DNA of 64,000 nucleotides from Dolichospermum sp. DET69 (GTDB taxonomy: Bacteria > Cyanobacteriota > Cyanobacteriia > Cyanobacteriales > Nostocaceae), in the NCBI GenBank assembly GCA_017355425.1, contig CP070233.1:2211501-2275500 (forward strand), read 5' to 3'. Below the pieces are notes generated by a model. It worked only from the letters and a program-made list of their open reading frames with translations, made no database searches and was not told where the DNA came from. This document shows, piece after piece, positions 1-9,531 of this stretch; within the stretch, counting starts at the first letter, position 1, and every line of letters begins with the position of its first letter. Position numbers and translations under genes: made by a program.

Positions 1-966
1 AATATAATGTCGCCAATTTTCAGGCATTACGGGTAAATCAATCCCATATTTTTCAAAATCTAGATGAAATGTCACACATCCTGCGGCTAAAGATTCCCAA
101 AATCGCCAACTATCCCATTGGACAATCGTGTTAGATTTCAACATCAATTTTTTCATTACTCGCTGAATATTACGACTAATTAAACCACCTGAATTTTTCG
201 GCCAAGCAGGAACAAAAAAACCACCAAAACAAGCACAGGCAGTGGAATTTTTTAGGCGGTTGTAGTAATTTGGATAGTGCCGTTTACCAGTTTGTAACCA
301 TTGGAGATAATGATATGGTTCAGTTGGATATTCGGCTTGGTTATCAACACTATTATTCGTCTCCAAAATATTACTAATGTGTGGCATTAATAGCCTAGAA
401 CTAATATTCCTCACTGGATGACCAGTGCGCCAATGTCGAAAATTAATGAGTATTTGTCTTTTTTTATCCTGGAAATTTGGTACTTCCTTTAATTCATTTA
501 ATATCCGGTTACTTAATCCAAAAGACCAGGGATAAAAATTATCTAGATAATTGAGTTGTTGATTTGAATGTGTCTTGAGGATGAAATCAAATTGTTTATA
601 TTCTGGTAATTTATGATAATTGTTATCATTATCATTACCATCTAAATAAACAGTTAAATATTTTCTTCCTTCATGAAATAAATTATCCGGCAGAGGATAA
701 TTAGCATTAAACCAGTTATTGATAAATACTACAATAGAGCAGTCATCGGTTGTGATAGCTGGATCATGACGAAAGAGATATTCTTGTTTTTCCGGTGACT
801 CTTGCCAGTAATTGATATTAGAAAAAAAGGATATCCCCAGTTCTCGAAAACCTTCTGCTAAACAAATAAATAAATGCTGAAACCTATCTCCTCCATTACC
901 TTCCTCTCTAGGTAAACAAAAAAAATATATTTTACCCTTAAAGTTAGCTAACTGTTGATCTTTCAT
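1..966 (-). CDS. Glycosyltransferase-like protein of the HEP island (C-terminus outside the window)
   Basis: The minus-strand frame is open from ATG at 966 to the window edge, 322 codons with no stop, so the 3' end is missing. The protein starts MKDQQLANFKGKIYFFC, and near residue 300 it carries WDSWRFWESLAAGCV, which resembles the E-x7-E-type acceptor segment of GT-B glycosyltransferases where an aromatic-rich stretch precedes ESLAAG. There is no signal peptide or membrane span, so a cytosolic enzyme is likely. It lies 155 bp downstream of the HepA exporter on the same strand, where glycosyltransferases also lie in the Anabaena HEP island. The donor and acceptor cannot be told from sequence. 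The glycosyltransferase call is inference from this motif and the context; a non-catalytic relative is possible. Confidence 0.6.
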   Translation of the reverse strand, partial: MKDQQLANFKGKIYFFCLPREEGNGGDRFQHLFICLAEGFRELGISFFSNINYWQESPEKQEYLFRHDPAITTDDCSIVVFINNWFNANYPLPDNLFHEGRKYLTVYLDGNDNDNNYHKLPEYKQFDFILKTHSNQQLNYLDNFYPWSFGLSNRILNELKEVPNFQDKKRQILINFRHWRTGHPVRNISSRLLMPHISNILETNNSVDNQAEYPTEPYHYLQWLQTGKRHYPNYYNRLKNSTACACFGGFFVPAWPKNSGGLISRNIQRVMKKLMLKSNTIVQWDSWRFWESLAAGCVTFHLDFEKYGIDLPVMPENWRHYI

Positions 967-1121
967 ATTTTTGGCAATCTTTATTGGTTAAAACAAACAA
1001 AAATGTCTCTGCATCTTGTTCTATCAACATTTAACATTCAGTTAATTAAATGTTGAATTATTGTTTATCTGTTCTTGGAGGTTGCATTTATTCTGACTCG
1101 GTGACTCCTGACTCCTTATAT

Positions 1122-2951
1122 TTATCTCACTTCATTTTGAATTTGATAATATTGCCAGAACTTGCCACGTTGTTGAAGTAGCTCTTGATATGCCCCCTGT
1201 TCTACAATCCTTCCTTGTTCAATAACTACAACTTTATCCGCTTTAGCAATAGTAGAAAGACGGTGAGCGATCGCAATTACTGTGCGGCCAACAGAGAGCT
1301 TTTCTAATGAGTCTTGAATTAACCGTTCAGACATAGAATCTAAAGCACTTGTAGCTTCATCTAAAATCAGAATCTCTGGATTTTTCAGCAATGCCCGAGC
1401 AATAGCAATTCTTTGTCTTTGTCCTCCTGATAGTCTGACTCCTCTATCTCCTAATTGTGTATCAAAACCTTCAGGCATTTCTAGAATAAATTCTAAAGCA
1501 TTTGCTTGTCGTGCAGCTTCTTGAATTTCTGCTTCTGTTGCCGTTGGTGTACCGTAGGCAATATTATTCCAAACAGAAGTATTGAAAATAAATGTATTCT
1601 GACTAACAACAGCTATCTTAGAGCGGAGAGAGTTGATTTCAAATTTGCGAATATCAATCTCATCTATATAAATATAGCCATCAGTAGCATCATGAAAGCG
1701 CGGAATTAAATCTGCAAGTGTAGTTTTACCAGCCCCAGATGAACCCACCAAAGCTGTCATTTCACCTTGTTTAATTGAGAGAGTAATATTATGTAAAATG
1801 CGTTTTTCAAGACTATAATCAAAATCTACAGATACTAAATCAATTGATCTTGTGAAGCCAGGAAATCTGAGTGCGCCATTTTGAAAGTAGATTTTATCAT
1901 CAGTTTTCAATAAATTCTTGATATTTTCTACTGCTCCTGCTTGGGTACTTAAAGAAGCTACGACTCCATTCAAATCTTGAGTCATGGGGATGATCCTAAA
2001 CAGCACAAAAAAGAAAGTTAATAAAGCCGAAACTTTCATTAAACCTGTGACTAGAGCCACAATAATCATACTGATAAGAATTACAGTAGATATACTCTCA
2101 GCTAGAGGCTTAACTAGCAAAGAAATCCAATAAACACTTTTCCAAGTATTAACTATTTTTTCACTAGCTTGATAATAGCGTTTTTGCTCAAATTCTTGAG
2201 TAGAAAAAGCATGGATTGTGCGAATACCTTCGATCAACTCTAGCACCCTAGCAGTAAAATTATCATTGGCAGAAGTAATAGCAAAACTTCGTTCTCTAAT
2301 TTGTTTATTTAGTGTAGATAGTGCTACAGCTAAAAGACTAAATAGCAAAATAGAAACTATAGAAAGTTTCCATGAAAGAATAAACAAGGAAACAGAATAG
2401 ACAATCAGTGTAAAGCTTCTAGTAACTAAAAAAGCTAGTCCACCAAAAATTTGTCTAATTCTCTCCATTTCACTGGTGAGTGTATTAACTAATTCTCCAG
2501 ATTTTTTATGACTAAAATAACTGAGAGCTTGAGCCTCCAACTGTTGAAAAATTCGTTTACGGAGATTATCTACTAAACTTACTTCACTAAACTGGATGCA
2601 AATCTGTCCTATATAATTGAACGAAGCCCGCATACAGGTTGTGATTACAATTAAAGCTGATATGCGATATAATCGCTCCATTGCTGAACCATTAATGCCT
2701 AAAATTAAAATATCAAACCACTCAATTCCTGTTTTCACTGGTTCAGCACCAGGAGTAGTTAAGCTTTGGAGGAACACCAGCAAAAATCCTAAACCAAACC
2801 CTTCAAAACTTGCAGCTAAAACTGAAAACACTACAGCTAAAATTGCCACAAGTCGAAAGTGTTTAAATTCTCGTAAAATTAACCGATTATTTTGCCATAA
2901 ATTTGTAGCTTGCAATATTTTCACAGTTGATGGTAGCAATGTAAAATCCAT
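1122..2951 (-). CDS. hepA: HepA-type ABC exporter (fused membrane and ATPase domains)
   Basis: This 609-aa half-transporter has an N-terminal six-helix exporter domain (about residues 35-320) and a C-terminal ATPase. The Walker A motif is GSSGAGKTT, the signature is LSGGQRQRIAIARALL and the Walker B is ILILDEATSAL, followed by the H-loop AIAHRLST; all catalytic motifs are intact. The family (MsbA/HlyB-like) exports lipids, glycolipids or polysaccharide intermediates. In Anabaena PCC 7120 the HepA ABC protein of nearly the same length is needed for the heterocyst envelope polysaccharide layer and sits beside hepC, as here. The gene follows 66 bp after a glycosyltransferase gene and is probably co-transcribed with it. 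The exporter assignment is secure; the name hepA rests on synteny and length, not on an alignment. Confidence 0.88.
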   Translation of the reverse strand: MDFTLLPSTVKILQATNLWQNNRLILREFKHFRLVAILAVVFSVLAASFEGFGLGFLLVFLQSLTTPGAEPVKTGIEWFDILILGINGSAMERLYRISALIVITTCMRASFNYIGQICIQFSEVSLVDNLRKRIFQQLEAQALSYFSHKKSGELVNTLTSEMERIRQIFGGLAFLVTRSFTLIVYSVSLFILSWKLSIVSILLFSLLAVALSTLNKQIRERSFAITSANDNFTARVLELIEGIRTIHAFSTQEFEQKRYYQASEKIVNTWKSVYWISLLVKPLAESISTVILISMIIVALVTGLMKVSALLTFFFVLFRIIPMTQDLNGVVASLSTQAGAVENIKNLLKTDDKIYFQNGALRFPGFTRSIDLVSVDFDYSLEKRILHNITLSIKQGEMTALVGSSGAGKTTLADLIPRFHDATDGYIYIDEIDIRKFEINSLRSKIAVVSQNTFIFNTSVWNNIAYGTPTATEAEIQEAARQANALEFILEMPEGFDTQLGDRGVRLSGGQRQRIAIARALLKNPEILILDEATSALDSMSERLIQDSLEKLSVGRTVIAIAHRLSTIAKADKVVVIEQGRIVEQGAYQELLQQRGKFWQYYQIQNEVR

Positions 2952-3017
2952 AAAAATTTTGGCCGATAATTTTGATAATTAAGTACAGAAGCATCAATCA
3001 AAAGCAAATAAATATAT

Positions 3018-3962
3018 TTACATAGAAGCACGACGGATAAAACGACCAAGAGCAGAACCACAGAGAATTTCAAATTTTTGCCATAGTATTTTGGCTATTG
3101 AATATAGTTGAATAGGTGTTTGGCTATGTCGCCAATACAATTTATCGGTGATGGTTGGAGCGCTACCTTCTAAAGCACTAATAATTATTTTCTTGCGCCA
3201 AGGTTTAACATTTGGGACTGTGGCATGAGACATGATAGTCCCACCAGGAATAAAATCCATGCCGTCAGGGCCAACGGTACTTAAAGGATAATTAGTCAGC
3301 ATCAATGCTAAGTTTAAATAAGTCTGATCTCCATAAAGATATGGGTAGTGATGAAAGGTATTATTGTTATAAAGATCCTTTAAATTGGCATATCCTGCCA
3401 TTTCAGCTATTTCTTCTAATTTCTGCCAAACTTTTAAGATAGATTTGTGATTTTTATGAACGCCAATAAAGCCACTATTGTAGTGATAATCTAATTCCCG
3501 TTCACAAGCAAAACCATTATTTTCAGCAAATTCTTTCCATGCTAACCGTCGAGGATGATTGGCCGGAACAAGATACCAAGAATCACCGCAAAGAGCAATT
3601 CCCCGACTTACCCAATTTTCATAAAAATTCCACTCACATTTATTGACAATATCAGGATCAAAGTAAAATAAGGCATCAATATCTGGACAATAATTTTCCC
3701 ATAGCTGGGACATAAAATCAGGTTTGTAAAAACCTAAATGTTTTGGAGTTGTTAGCTTCACAAACCGGATTGCACAACCTTCACCTACAGAAAACTCTTG
3801 ATAACCATTTTCTGTTTTCAAAGATTTAGCCCAAGGTGGCACATCTCCCCGATAACCAGCCCAAAATATGCCTCGAAACCCGTGGTGATATAAGGAATTT
3901 ACTAAAGCCCCAACACCATAATGATAGTCTTTTTCAAATACTGTACAAATCGCTGTCTGCAT
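3018..3962 (-). CDS. Glycosyltransferase-like protein between hepC and hepA
   Basis: The protein has about 314 aa if read from MQTAICTVFEKDYHYG; an in-frame ATG at 3992 would add ten residues (MYLIKKVKNT) that look non-structural, and neither start has a good ribosome site. The opening strand TAICTVF followed by GVGALVNSLYHHGFRG, then the acidic pair in ALFYFDPDIV, is the layout of GT-A nucleotide-sugar transferases with a DxD-type metal site. A second conserved-looking stretch, YLYGDQTYLNLAL, resembles the catalytic region of GT8-like enzymes. It would add one sugar to the envelope glycan in the cytosol. It lies between hepC-like and hepA-like genes, a position I do not remember being occupied in Anabaena PCC 7120. 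Exact family membership is inferred. Confidence 0.65.
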   Translation of the reverse strand: MQTAICTVFEKDYHYGVGALVNSLYHHGFRGIFWAGYRGDVPPWAKSLKTENGYQEFSVGEGCAIRFVKLTTPKHLGFYKPDFMSQLWENYCPDIDALFYFDPDIVNKCEWNFYENWVSRGIALCGDSWYLVPANHPRRLAWKEFAENNGFACERELDYHYNSGFIGVHKNHKSILKVWQKLEEIAEMAGYANLKDLYNNNTFHHYPYLYGDQTYLNLALMLTNYPLSTVGPDGMDFIPGGTIMSHATVPNVKPWRKKIIISALEGSAPTITDKLYWRHSQTPIQLYSIAKILWQKFEILCGSALGRFIRRASM

Positions 3963-4075
3963 GGTGTTTTTTACTTTTTTAATTAGGTACATAATTCATA
4001 GTTACCAATATGAGAACAGGAAATAATCATCACTTGGGTAAAAATGCTTGAAGAGACAGGGTTAATATATTTATC

Positions 4076-4828
4076 CTAACCCATAGATATTTTGTCTTTG
4101 GTATCTATTTGCCATAAACTACTGAATTTATGTTGTTTAGCTAACTTTTTATCCTGTTCTTCTAAGCTTAATTTAACTGCATCCTCTAAAGACAAACAAC
4201 GATTGTTAAGTAAGCAAAATTTTCCTTGAAATAGATTCAATCCATTAGACAAATTATTCAGAAAGAATGTGCCTAAAATAATACTAAATTTTGTCATTTC
4301 CTGTTTAGCTATTGAGCTAAACTTAATAGCCCGAAAAAGTTGCCCATGTTCTCCCACGTACCACTCATAATCAAACAGTAATTTTGGGGAATATATCTGT
4401 ATAGTTATCAATCCTCCAAGAATAACTGGACTCATAAATAGTAGTAAAAGTAAAGCCCAAGTCCAATCAATTATTATTTGTAAAGTTCTGAAAATTTGAT
4501 TCCCTTTTTTTGGCAATTCTTGATGACCAGAAATGTTCATAAATATGGGCTTGTTAGCTTTTTGACAAGCATTTGCCCAAACTTTTAATAAAGAATTACC
4601 GATTTTGGGATCTATGCTGACTAAACTAGCTGGAGAATGTTTTAAGCACTCTATTAACGATTCTTCATTTTCTAGTGCCGCTAAATGAATCTGTGGTAAT
4701 TTTCCCAAACTTTTCACCAATAACTTTCCCCTGCGCCATTGTAAGCTGCATGATAGGAAGCTAATATTTTCAGATGGTTGAGGGACAATAGAGTTATTAT
4801 TTAGACTGGAAATGACTGAGATGGGCAT
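4076..4828 (-). CDS. hepC: HepC-like protein related to bacterial sugar transferases
   Basis: The 250-aa protein has a soluble N-terminal half with an STAS-like pattern (LVSIDPKIGNSLLKVWANAC) and a membrane segment near residues 122-150 (DWTWALLLLLFMSPVILGG). This is followed by a piece that resembles the start of WcaJ/WbaP-type undecaprenyl-phosphate sugar transferases (YEWYVGEHGQLFRAIKFSS, where the family has VG..GK.F...KFRSM). The usual C-terminal catalytic portion with its acidic pair is largely missing, so it may be a regulatory or degenerate relative. HepC of Anabaena is a short protein of this kind encoded between a Wzc-like gene and hepA, matching the position here. More than 1.2 kb of non-coding DNA precedes the gene, consistent with its own promoter. 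The symbol is assigned by synteny. Confidence 0.65.
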   Translation of the reverse strand: MPISVISSLNNNSIVPQPSENISFLSCSLQWRRGKLLVKSLGKLPQIHLAALENEESLIECLKHSPASLVSIDPKIGNSLLKVWANACQKANKPIFMNISGHQELPKKGNQIFRTLQIIIDWTWALLLLLFMSPVILGGLITIQIYSPKLLFDYEWYVGEHGQLFRAIKFSSIAKQEMTKFSIILGTFFLNNLSNGLNLFQGKFCLLNNRCLSLEDAVKLSLEEQDKKLAKQHKFSSLWQIDTKDKISMG

Positions 4829-5450
4829 ATATTGAAAGTAATAAAGTAGTAAAAGATTGACTTGATATCTACGACTAGGAAATTAAAATTTTCTCAATCG
4901 TAAAAAAAAATATAGTAAAGACAAGTAGATTAACTTTTATTGCTAACCAGCTTTCTTCGTGATCAGATTTGTGTATATCACAATAAATAGCAATAATTAA
5001 CTATAACAGTCGGGAATTAGGGATACTTAGTATTTATTTGCAGGAGCAGTAATCCCGGTGAAGATACTGAATTTTTACAGCCCTTGTCAAATCATCTCGC
5101 TCTCGTTCTTGAAAGTTTGAGTATGTGTTTCAATCTCTAGAATATAAGACTCTTGATAAATAAATCATCAAGAAACAACTTCTTTATTCACTCTTTAAAT
5201 AAAGATTACTTTTTCCACATAATATTAAGATATGATAAATTGAATCAGTAGTAACTAAATAAAATTAACCAAGATTTTGTGCTTACAAAACATATTATAG
5301 ATTATTGATCAAGTCAATAAAAAATAACTTTAGAGTAAATTAATCACTCGGAAAAATATTTTGTACAACGAATATTCTTCAGCCGTAATACACCATAATT
5401 AGTTTTTGTAGGTTGGGTTAAGCGACAGCGCAACCCAACAAAAGTTTCTA
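4829..5450. other. AT-rich upstream region of hepC, no gene seen
   Basis: This 620-bp stretch before the hepC-like start is very AT-rich, has stops in all frames and shows no RNA gene that I recognise. It is the likely place for the hepC promoter and developmental control sites, but no box is clear enough to name. A short GTAGGTTGGGTTAAGCG palindrome-type repeat appears at its end (about 5409-5450). Confidence 0.5.
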
Positions 5451-5452
5451 AG

Positions 5453-5960
5453 ACAACTCCAAAAAATAAATTATCCAATATTGTGGGATAGGCATCTTGC
5501 CTGTCCTGGTATGATTAGCAGGTATTAAATATTGTTTTACCCCACCCTAACCCTCCCCTTAGAAAGGGGAGGGAACTTGAGAACTCCAAAAAATAAATTA
5601 TCCAATATTGTGGGATGGGCATCTTGCCTGTCCTGGTATGATTAGCAGGTATTAAATATTGTTTTACCCCACCCTAACCCTCCCCTTAGAACTACGGTGT
5701 ACACACAAGTCTTCTAGAGTTGCCCCACAACGTTTAGATCCCCCCAACCCCCCTTAAAAAGGGGGGCTAAATTCTTCAAAGTCCCCCTTTTTAAGGGGGA
5801 TTTAGGGGGATCGGATAACGTTTAGCATCCTGTCTAGAGATGTGTGTACACCGTAGACCCTTAGAAAGGGGAGGGAAGTTGAGAACTCCAAAAAATAAAT
5901 TATCCAATATTGTGGGATGGGCATCTTGCCTGTCCTGGTATTATTAGCAGGCAAGATGCT
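5453..5960. repeat. Three copies of a dispersed repeat upstream of hepC
   Basis: A unit beginning AACTCCAAAAAATAAATTAT and running through CATCTTGCCTGTCCTGGTAT occurs at about 5455, 5583 and 5885. Copies one and two are nearly identical over about 128 bp, including a CCCTCCCCTTAGAAAGGGGAG hairpin; copy two is interrupted in that hairpin by the MITE at 5691-5857, after which the hairpin resumes. Related sequence recurs at 17,420-17,545 and 47,279-47,390. Confidence 0.85.
5691..5857. mobile_element. 167-bp MITE with matching target-site duplication
   Basis: The element starts ACTACGGTGTACACACA and its other end, read in reverse complement, is TCTACGGTGTACACACA, so the terminal inverted repeats match over about 16 of 17 bases. 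It is flanked on both sides by the 8-bp direct repeat CCCTTAGA (5683-5690 and 5858-5865), and removing element plus one copy rebuilds the intact hairpin of the host repeat. Its interior is a G/C-run palindrome. There is no coding capacity, so it would need a transposase in trans. Confidence 0.85.
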
Positions 5961-6002
5961 TATTTACTGATAAATGATTAATGTTAGATTAGTCAATGCA
6001 AA

Positions 6003-6025
6003 ACCCCTGTGGAGTGCAGGGGTAA
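6003..6025 (-). terminator. Probable terminator after the Wzc-like gene
   Basis: Read on the minus strand, ACCCCTG, a 7-base loop and CAGGGGT form a stem followed by TTTTGC, about 45 bases past the stop of the Wzc-like gene. The short T run makes it a modest intrinsic terminator. Confidence 0.55.
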
Positions 6026-6065
6026 ATCTATTGTATTTGGTCGAATAGTAATCAAATATTCTAGT

Positions 6066-8294
6066 TTATTCTTCCATTGCTGGTCGTAAAACTAATTGTT
6101 TTGGCTTTACATAAGGTACATAGGTGCTATCAGATGAAGATACGCCATTAGCGACAACCCCAATTAAATTTAACCTACTTAACATCCCTGTAGCTTGATT
6201 AAGTTGAGTGCGCGTCACCTTACCCATGCTTGCCATCATCACCACACTTCGACAAGATGATGCTGTGAGCATAGCATCCACCAAACCAAGAACTGAGGGG
6301 GCATCTATGATGACCAAATCATAATTTTCTTCAAATGCAGCCATCAATTGGATCATGCGGGGAGAACTCAAAAGATGGGCAGGATCGCTTGGTATTGGTC
6401 CGGCTGTTAAAATATCAATGTAAGATGATCCAGAGTAAGGAACACTAATGTGATTAGGTAGATTAATTTCACTTTCTAACAAACTTGAAAGTCCCTGATC
6501 ATTAGGAAGATTTAACTGTTTGTGCAGACTAGGATCTCGTAAATTGGCATCAATTAGTAAAACTTTTTTATGTAAGCGAGCCGCACTCATTGCCAGACCT
6601 AATGCTAAAGCTGATTTACCATCATCTGGTAATGCTGATGTCACCATTAATGATCTTAAATCAGAGACATTATTCAGCAGTTCAATATTTTTGTAAATGA
6701 GATCAAGCGATTCCCAGCGAGGAGAAGATTGTAATACTTGAATTGTCCAAGGTGCAAGAACTTCTGGTTTGCCAAATGGCAATTTGATCATTGATTCTCT
6801 GGGTCTAGCAGGAGGCAATTTAGGAGTTGTTCCTAATAATGGGAGGGCAGCCTGTTTTTCTAATTCTGCCGTAGTATGTACAGCGTCATCAGATGCTTCA
6901 CGAATAAAGGCAGCAACTCCTCCTAACATTAAACCAATTACTCCTCCTAATAATAGGTTTTGTCTCAGGTTTGGTCCAGTTTGAGAGCCTTCTTGAGGTT
7001 CTTCTACTACTTCCCAATTAAAGCCACCTTTAGAAAGTTCCTGGCGTAATTTTTGTTCGGCTCTTAATAATTGTTCTAATCTTTCTCTACTAAATTGTAG
7101 TTGAGGAAGGATGCGATTGTAATAAGCCAATAGAGAAGGAAAGCGCTTGAGGTCTGCTTGTAATTCTTTCTCTTTTGTTGCTAAAGTTTGATCGCGGGCG
7201 CTTAATGCAACTATGGTAGTTTGTGTTTCTACTAATTGACCTGTGAGATTAAGATCAATTTGCCCAAGTTGTCCTTGTTCTAAAAGATTGTCTCCAGAAC
7301 TAAAGACAGGATTAGTCCTTTCTCCTAATGTTCTGCTAACTTCTTTTTGTAAAAGTTGTTTTTGACTTTGGAGTTGTTCGGTCAATTTTTGAACGTTGGG
7401 AGTATCATCAGTAAAACGTAAGCGTTCTTGTGCTAAAGCCAGTTCTGTTTTTTGGATTTCGTTGAGTAAGCCTTGGTAGCGGGTAGACTGACTCAGACGG
7501 GAAGAAACTAAGGCGTTTTGTGGAGAACGGTTAAGTTGTGTTTGCAAAGATTTTTGCTTTGCTAAAGCTTCCTCATATTGGGAACGAGTTGTTTGTCGTT
7601 CCTGTTGGACAGTATTTAAAGTTATCTCTACAGTTTTAGCTTGAGCATCTGGATCAATTAAATTTTGACTTCTGCGAAACCGTTGGAGATTTGCTTCTGA
7701 AGCAGTTACTTCATCAGTAGCTTTTCTTAATTGGTCTCTGATTACTTGTAACCCTTTTTGCAGGCGCGAATCTTGCTGTTGTTTGTTGTATTCTAAATAA
7801 ACTTGCTGAATGGTTTTGAGAACTTTTTGGGTTTTCTCTGGATCATTATCCGTATAATCAACCTGAAATATTTTAGTGACAACATTATCCTGTGGAGTCT
7901 TAATTTGAGTTAAGACTAAGGATTTTTTTAAATCCATGACAGTTAAGTCTGGATATTCAGCTTTGAGTTTATCAACTGCTTTTTTAATAAGTCCAGAACT
8001 TTGCATCAAGTTCAATTGAGTAGCAGTATCTACCTCTATGTTAGCATCAGTAAATTGACTTTCAGTGTTATCAGTTTCTTTCTTTCCTTGATAGTTAGCT
8101 TCTACTAATAATTGCATACTACTCTTAAAACTGGATGGTGTTTTTAAGGTAATGATGCCAGCAATAGCCGTAGAACTCAGCAATACTAATAATAACCAGG
8201 GAAATCTTCGCAGAATTACTGCAAATATTTGTCCATAACCTGGTTCTGTTTCTGACACTGGATTTATATTTGGATTTAGACTAGTTTGAACCAC
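6066..8294 (-). CDS. Wzc-like polysaccharide co-polymerase with BY-kinase-type ATPase
   Basis: I choose GTG at 8294 (742 aa), because AAGGA lies nine bases upstream; the longer frame to 8327 starts with TTG and has no ribosome site. The protein has a Wzz membrane segment near the N-terminus (FPWLLLVLLSSTAIAGIITL), a long periplasmic coiled-coil region, a second span (LLLGGVIGLMLGGVAAFI) and a cytosolic P-loop domain with Walker A SALPDDGKSA, Walker A' VLLIDANLR and Walker B YDLVIIDAP. It would control chain length and export of the envelope polysaccharide. The C-terminus has only two tyrosines (STYVPYVK) rather than a rich Tyr cluster, so autophosphorylation control may be reduced. The position matches the alr2833-type gene of the Anabaena HEP island. 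Confidence 0.88.
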   Translation of the reverse strand: MVQTSLNPNINPVSETEPGYGQIFAVILRRFPWLLLVLLSSTAIAGIITLKTPSSFKSSMQLLVEANYQGKKETDNTESQFTDANIEVDTATQLNLMQSSGLIKKAVDKLKAEYPDLTVMDLKKSLVLTQIKTPQDNVVTKIFQVDYTDNDPEKTQKVLKTIQQVYLEYNKQQQDSRLQKGLQVIRDQLRKATDEVTASEANLQRFRRSQNLIDPDAQAKTVEITLNTVQQERQTTRSQYEEALAKQKSLQTQLNRSPQNALVSSRLSQSTRYQGLLNEIQKTELALAQERLRFTDDTPNVQKLTEQLQSQKQLLQKEVSRTLGERTNPVFSSGDNLLEQGQLGQIDLNLTGQLVETQTTIVALSARDQTLATKEKELQADLKRFPSLLAYYNRILPQLQFSRERLEQLLRAEQKLRQELSKGGFNWEVVEEPQEGSQTGPNLRQNLLLGGVIGLMLGGVAAFIREASDDAVHTTAELEKQAALPLLGTTPKLPPARPRESMIKLPFGKPEVLAPWTIQVLQSSPRWESLDLIYKNIELLNNVSDLRSLMVTSALPDDGKSALALGLAMSAARLHKKVLLIDANLRDPSLHKQLNLPNDQGLSSLLESEINLPNHISVPYSGSSYIDILTAGPIPSDPAHLLSSPRMIQLMAAFEENYDLVIIDAPSVLGLVDAMLTASSCRSVVMMASMGKVTRTQLNQATGMLSRLNLIGVVANGVSSSDSTYVPYVKPKQLVLRPAMEE

Positions 8295-8445
8295 TTTTAT
8301 TATCCTTATCTGCGATACACTACGCAAACACCTAAAAATTAAATGAATTAGCGATGCACACCTTAATTACCGCAGGGCAGAATTAAAAATCAAAAAAGCC
8401 AATTACACAAGCTTTCTGGAAATTTTTAATGATTAGTTATTTTAA

Positions 8446-9531
8446 CTATGCTGCGCTGGTTTTACCAATAACTTGCTCAACTTTACTAAAGAATGTCTGT
8501 TCTGAGAAATTGCTAACAGCGTGATTACGGATGGTTTCGTAATCCCACGATATTCCTCCAGCCTCTAGTAAAGCTGCTTGTAAAGAGCATGGTGTTTGTC
8601 TTTTGAAGAACACACCAGTTTTACCTGGTATTTGAGTATCTAATACTCCACCTGCTCCATAAGCAATGACTGGTGTACCACTAGCATTTGCCTCGACTGG
8701 AACTAATCCATAATCTTCTAAAGCCGCAACAATAATTGATTTGGCTTTAGAAAATAAGTCTTTACGTTCTCTATCACTAACATGACCTAGAAATTGGATG
8801 TTGGGTAATGCGTGGGCTTTTAGTCTTGCTTGTTCTGGTCCATCACCTGATATTAATAAGTTCCAGCCTAACCAATTAAAAGCTTCGACTATTATATCAA
8901 GACGTTTATAACTTATCATCCGCGCCGATGCCAAGTAATATTCTTCTTTGGTATCGGAAAAAACAAAGTTACTAGTATCAATTGGATAGTTAATAGCAAT
9001 GGCTTGTTTCTTGTAAATTTTTTGAATTCTTTGGGCAACAATGCTAGAGTTAGCAATGTAGAGATCGGGTTCTTGAGCATATTTCAGGTCTACATTTCTC
9101 ATCATCTGAAAGACTTTTTCGATGAGAGGAGCAAAGTATCTATAGTCTCCGTATTCCCGTAAATATGTTTCTGTGTCCCATAAAAAGCGGGTAACATTAT
9201 GACAGAAACAAATATGTCTGGCTGTGGGTTTTTTCCGTACTGCTTTAGCAAAACTCGTGCTACTGCTGATAATTAAATCATAATCTTGGAGATCCAATGA
9301 ACGAAAGGCAGGAAAATATAGGGGAGCTAACATCCGAAAATATTTGGTTGCACCAGGAATTTTTTGTAAAAATGTGGTATTGATAATTCTTTCACCTAAA
9401 TCAATGCTTTTCTGTGCATCATATAATGAGGTAAAAATGTCAGCTTCTGGATAGCGTTTACACAGTAATTCAAATACGCGCTCTGCTCCACCGCGTTGGG
9501 TTAAATAATCATGGACAAGAGCAATTTTCAT
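8446..9531 (-). CDS. GT4-family glycosyltransferase
   Basis: The 361-aa GT-B enzyme opens with MKIALVHDYLTQRGGAERVF, the typical N-terminal Rossmann strand and GGAE acceptor loop of family GT4. The C-terminal donor half contains YYLASARMISYKRLDIIVEAF, FLGHVSDRERKDLFSKA and the E-x7-E-type sequence EDYGLVPVEANASGTPVIAYGAGG. All key regions are present and the length is normal. It should add a hexose or related sugar from an NDP donor to the lipid-linked envelope glycan on the cytoplasmic face. It starts the block with the Wzc-like gene 118 bp downstream and is preceded by a 767-bp non-coding region that may hold their promoter. Sugar specificity cannot be read from sequence. Confidence 0.88.
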   Translation of the reverse strand: MKIALVHDYLTQRGGAERVFELLCKRYPEADIFTSLYDAQKSIDLGERIINTTFLQKIPGATKYFRMLAPLYFPAFRSLDLQDYDLIISSSTSFAKAVRKKPTARHICFCHNVTRFLWDTETYLREYGDYRYFAPLIEKVFQMMRNVDLKYAQEPDLYIANSSIVAQRIQKIYKKQAIAINYPIDTSNFVFSDTKEEYYLASARMISYKRLDIIVEAFNWLGWNLLISGDGPEQARLKAHALPNIQFLGHVSDRERKDLFSKAKSIIVAALEDYGLVPVEANASGTPVIAYGAGGVLDTQIPGKTGVFFKRQTPCSLQAALLEAGGISWDYETIRNHAVSNFSEQTFFSKVEQVIGKTSAA

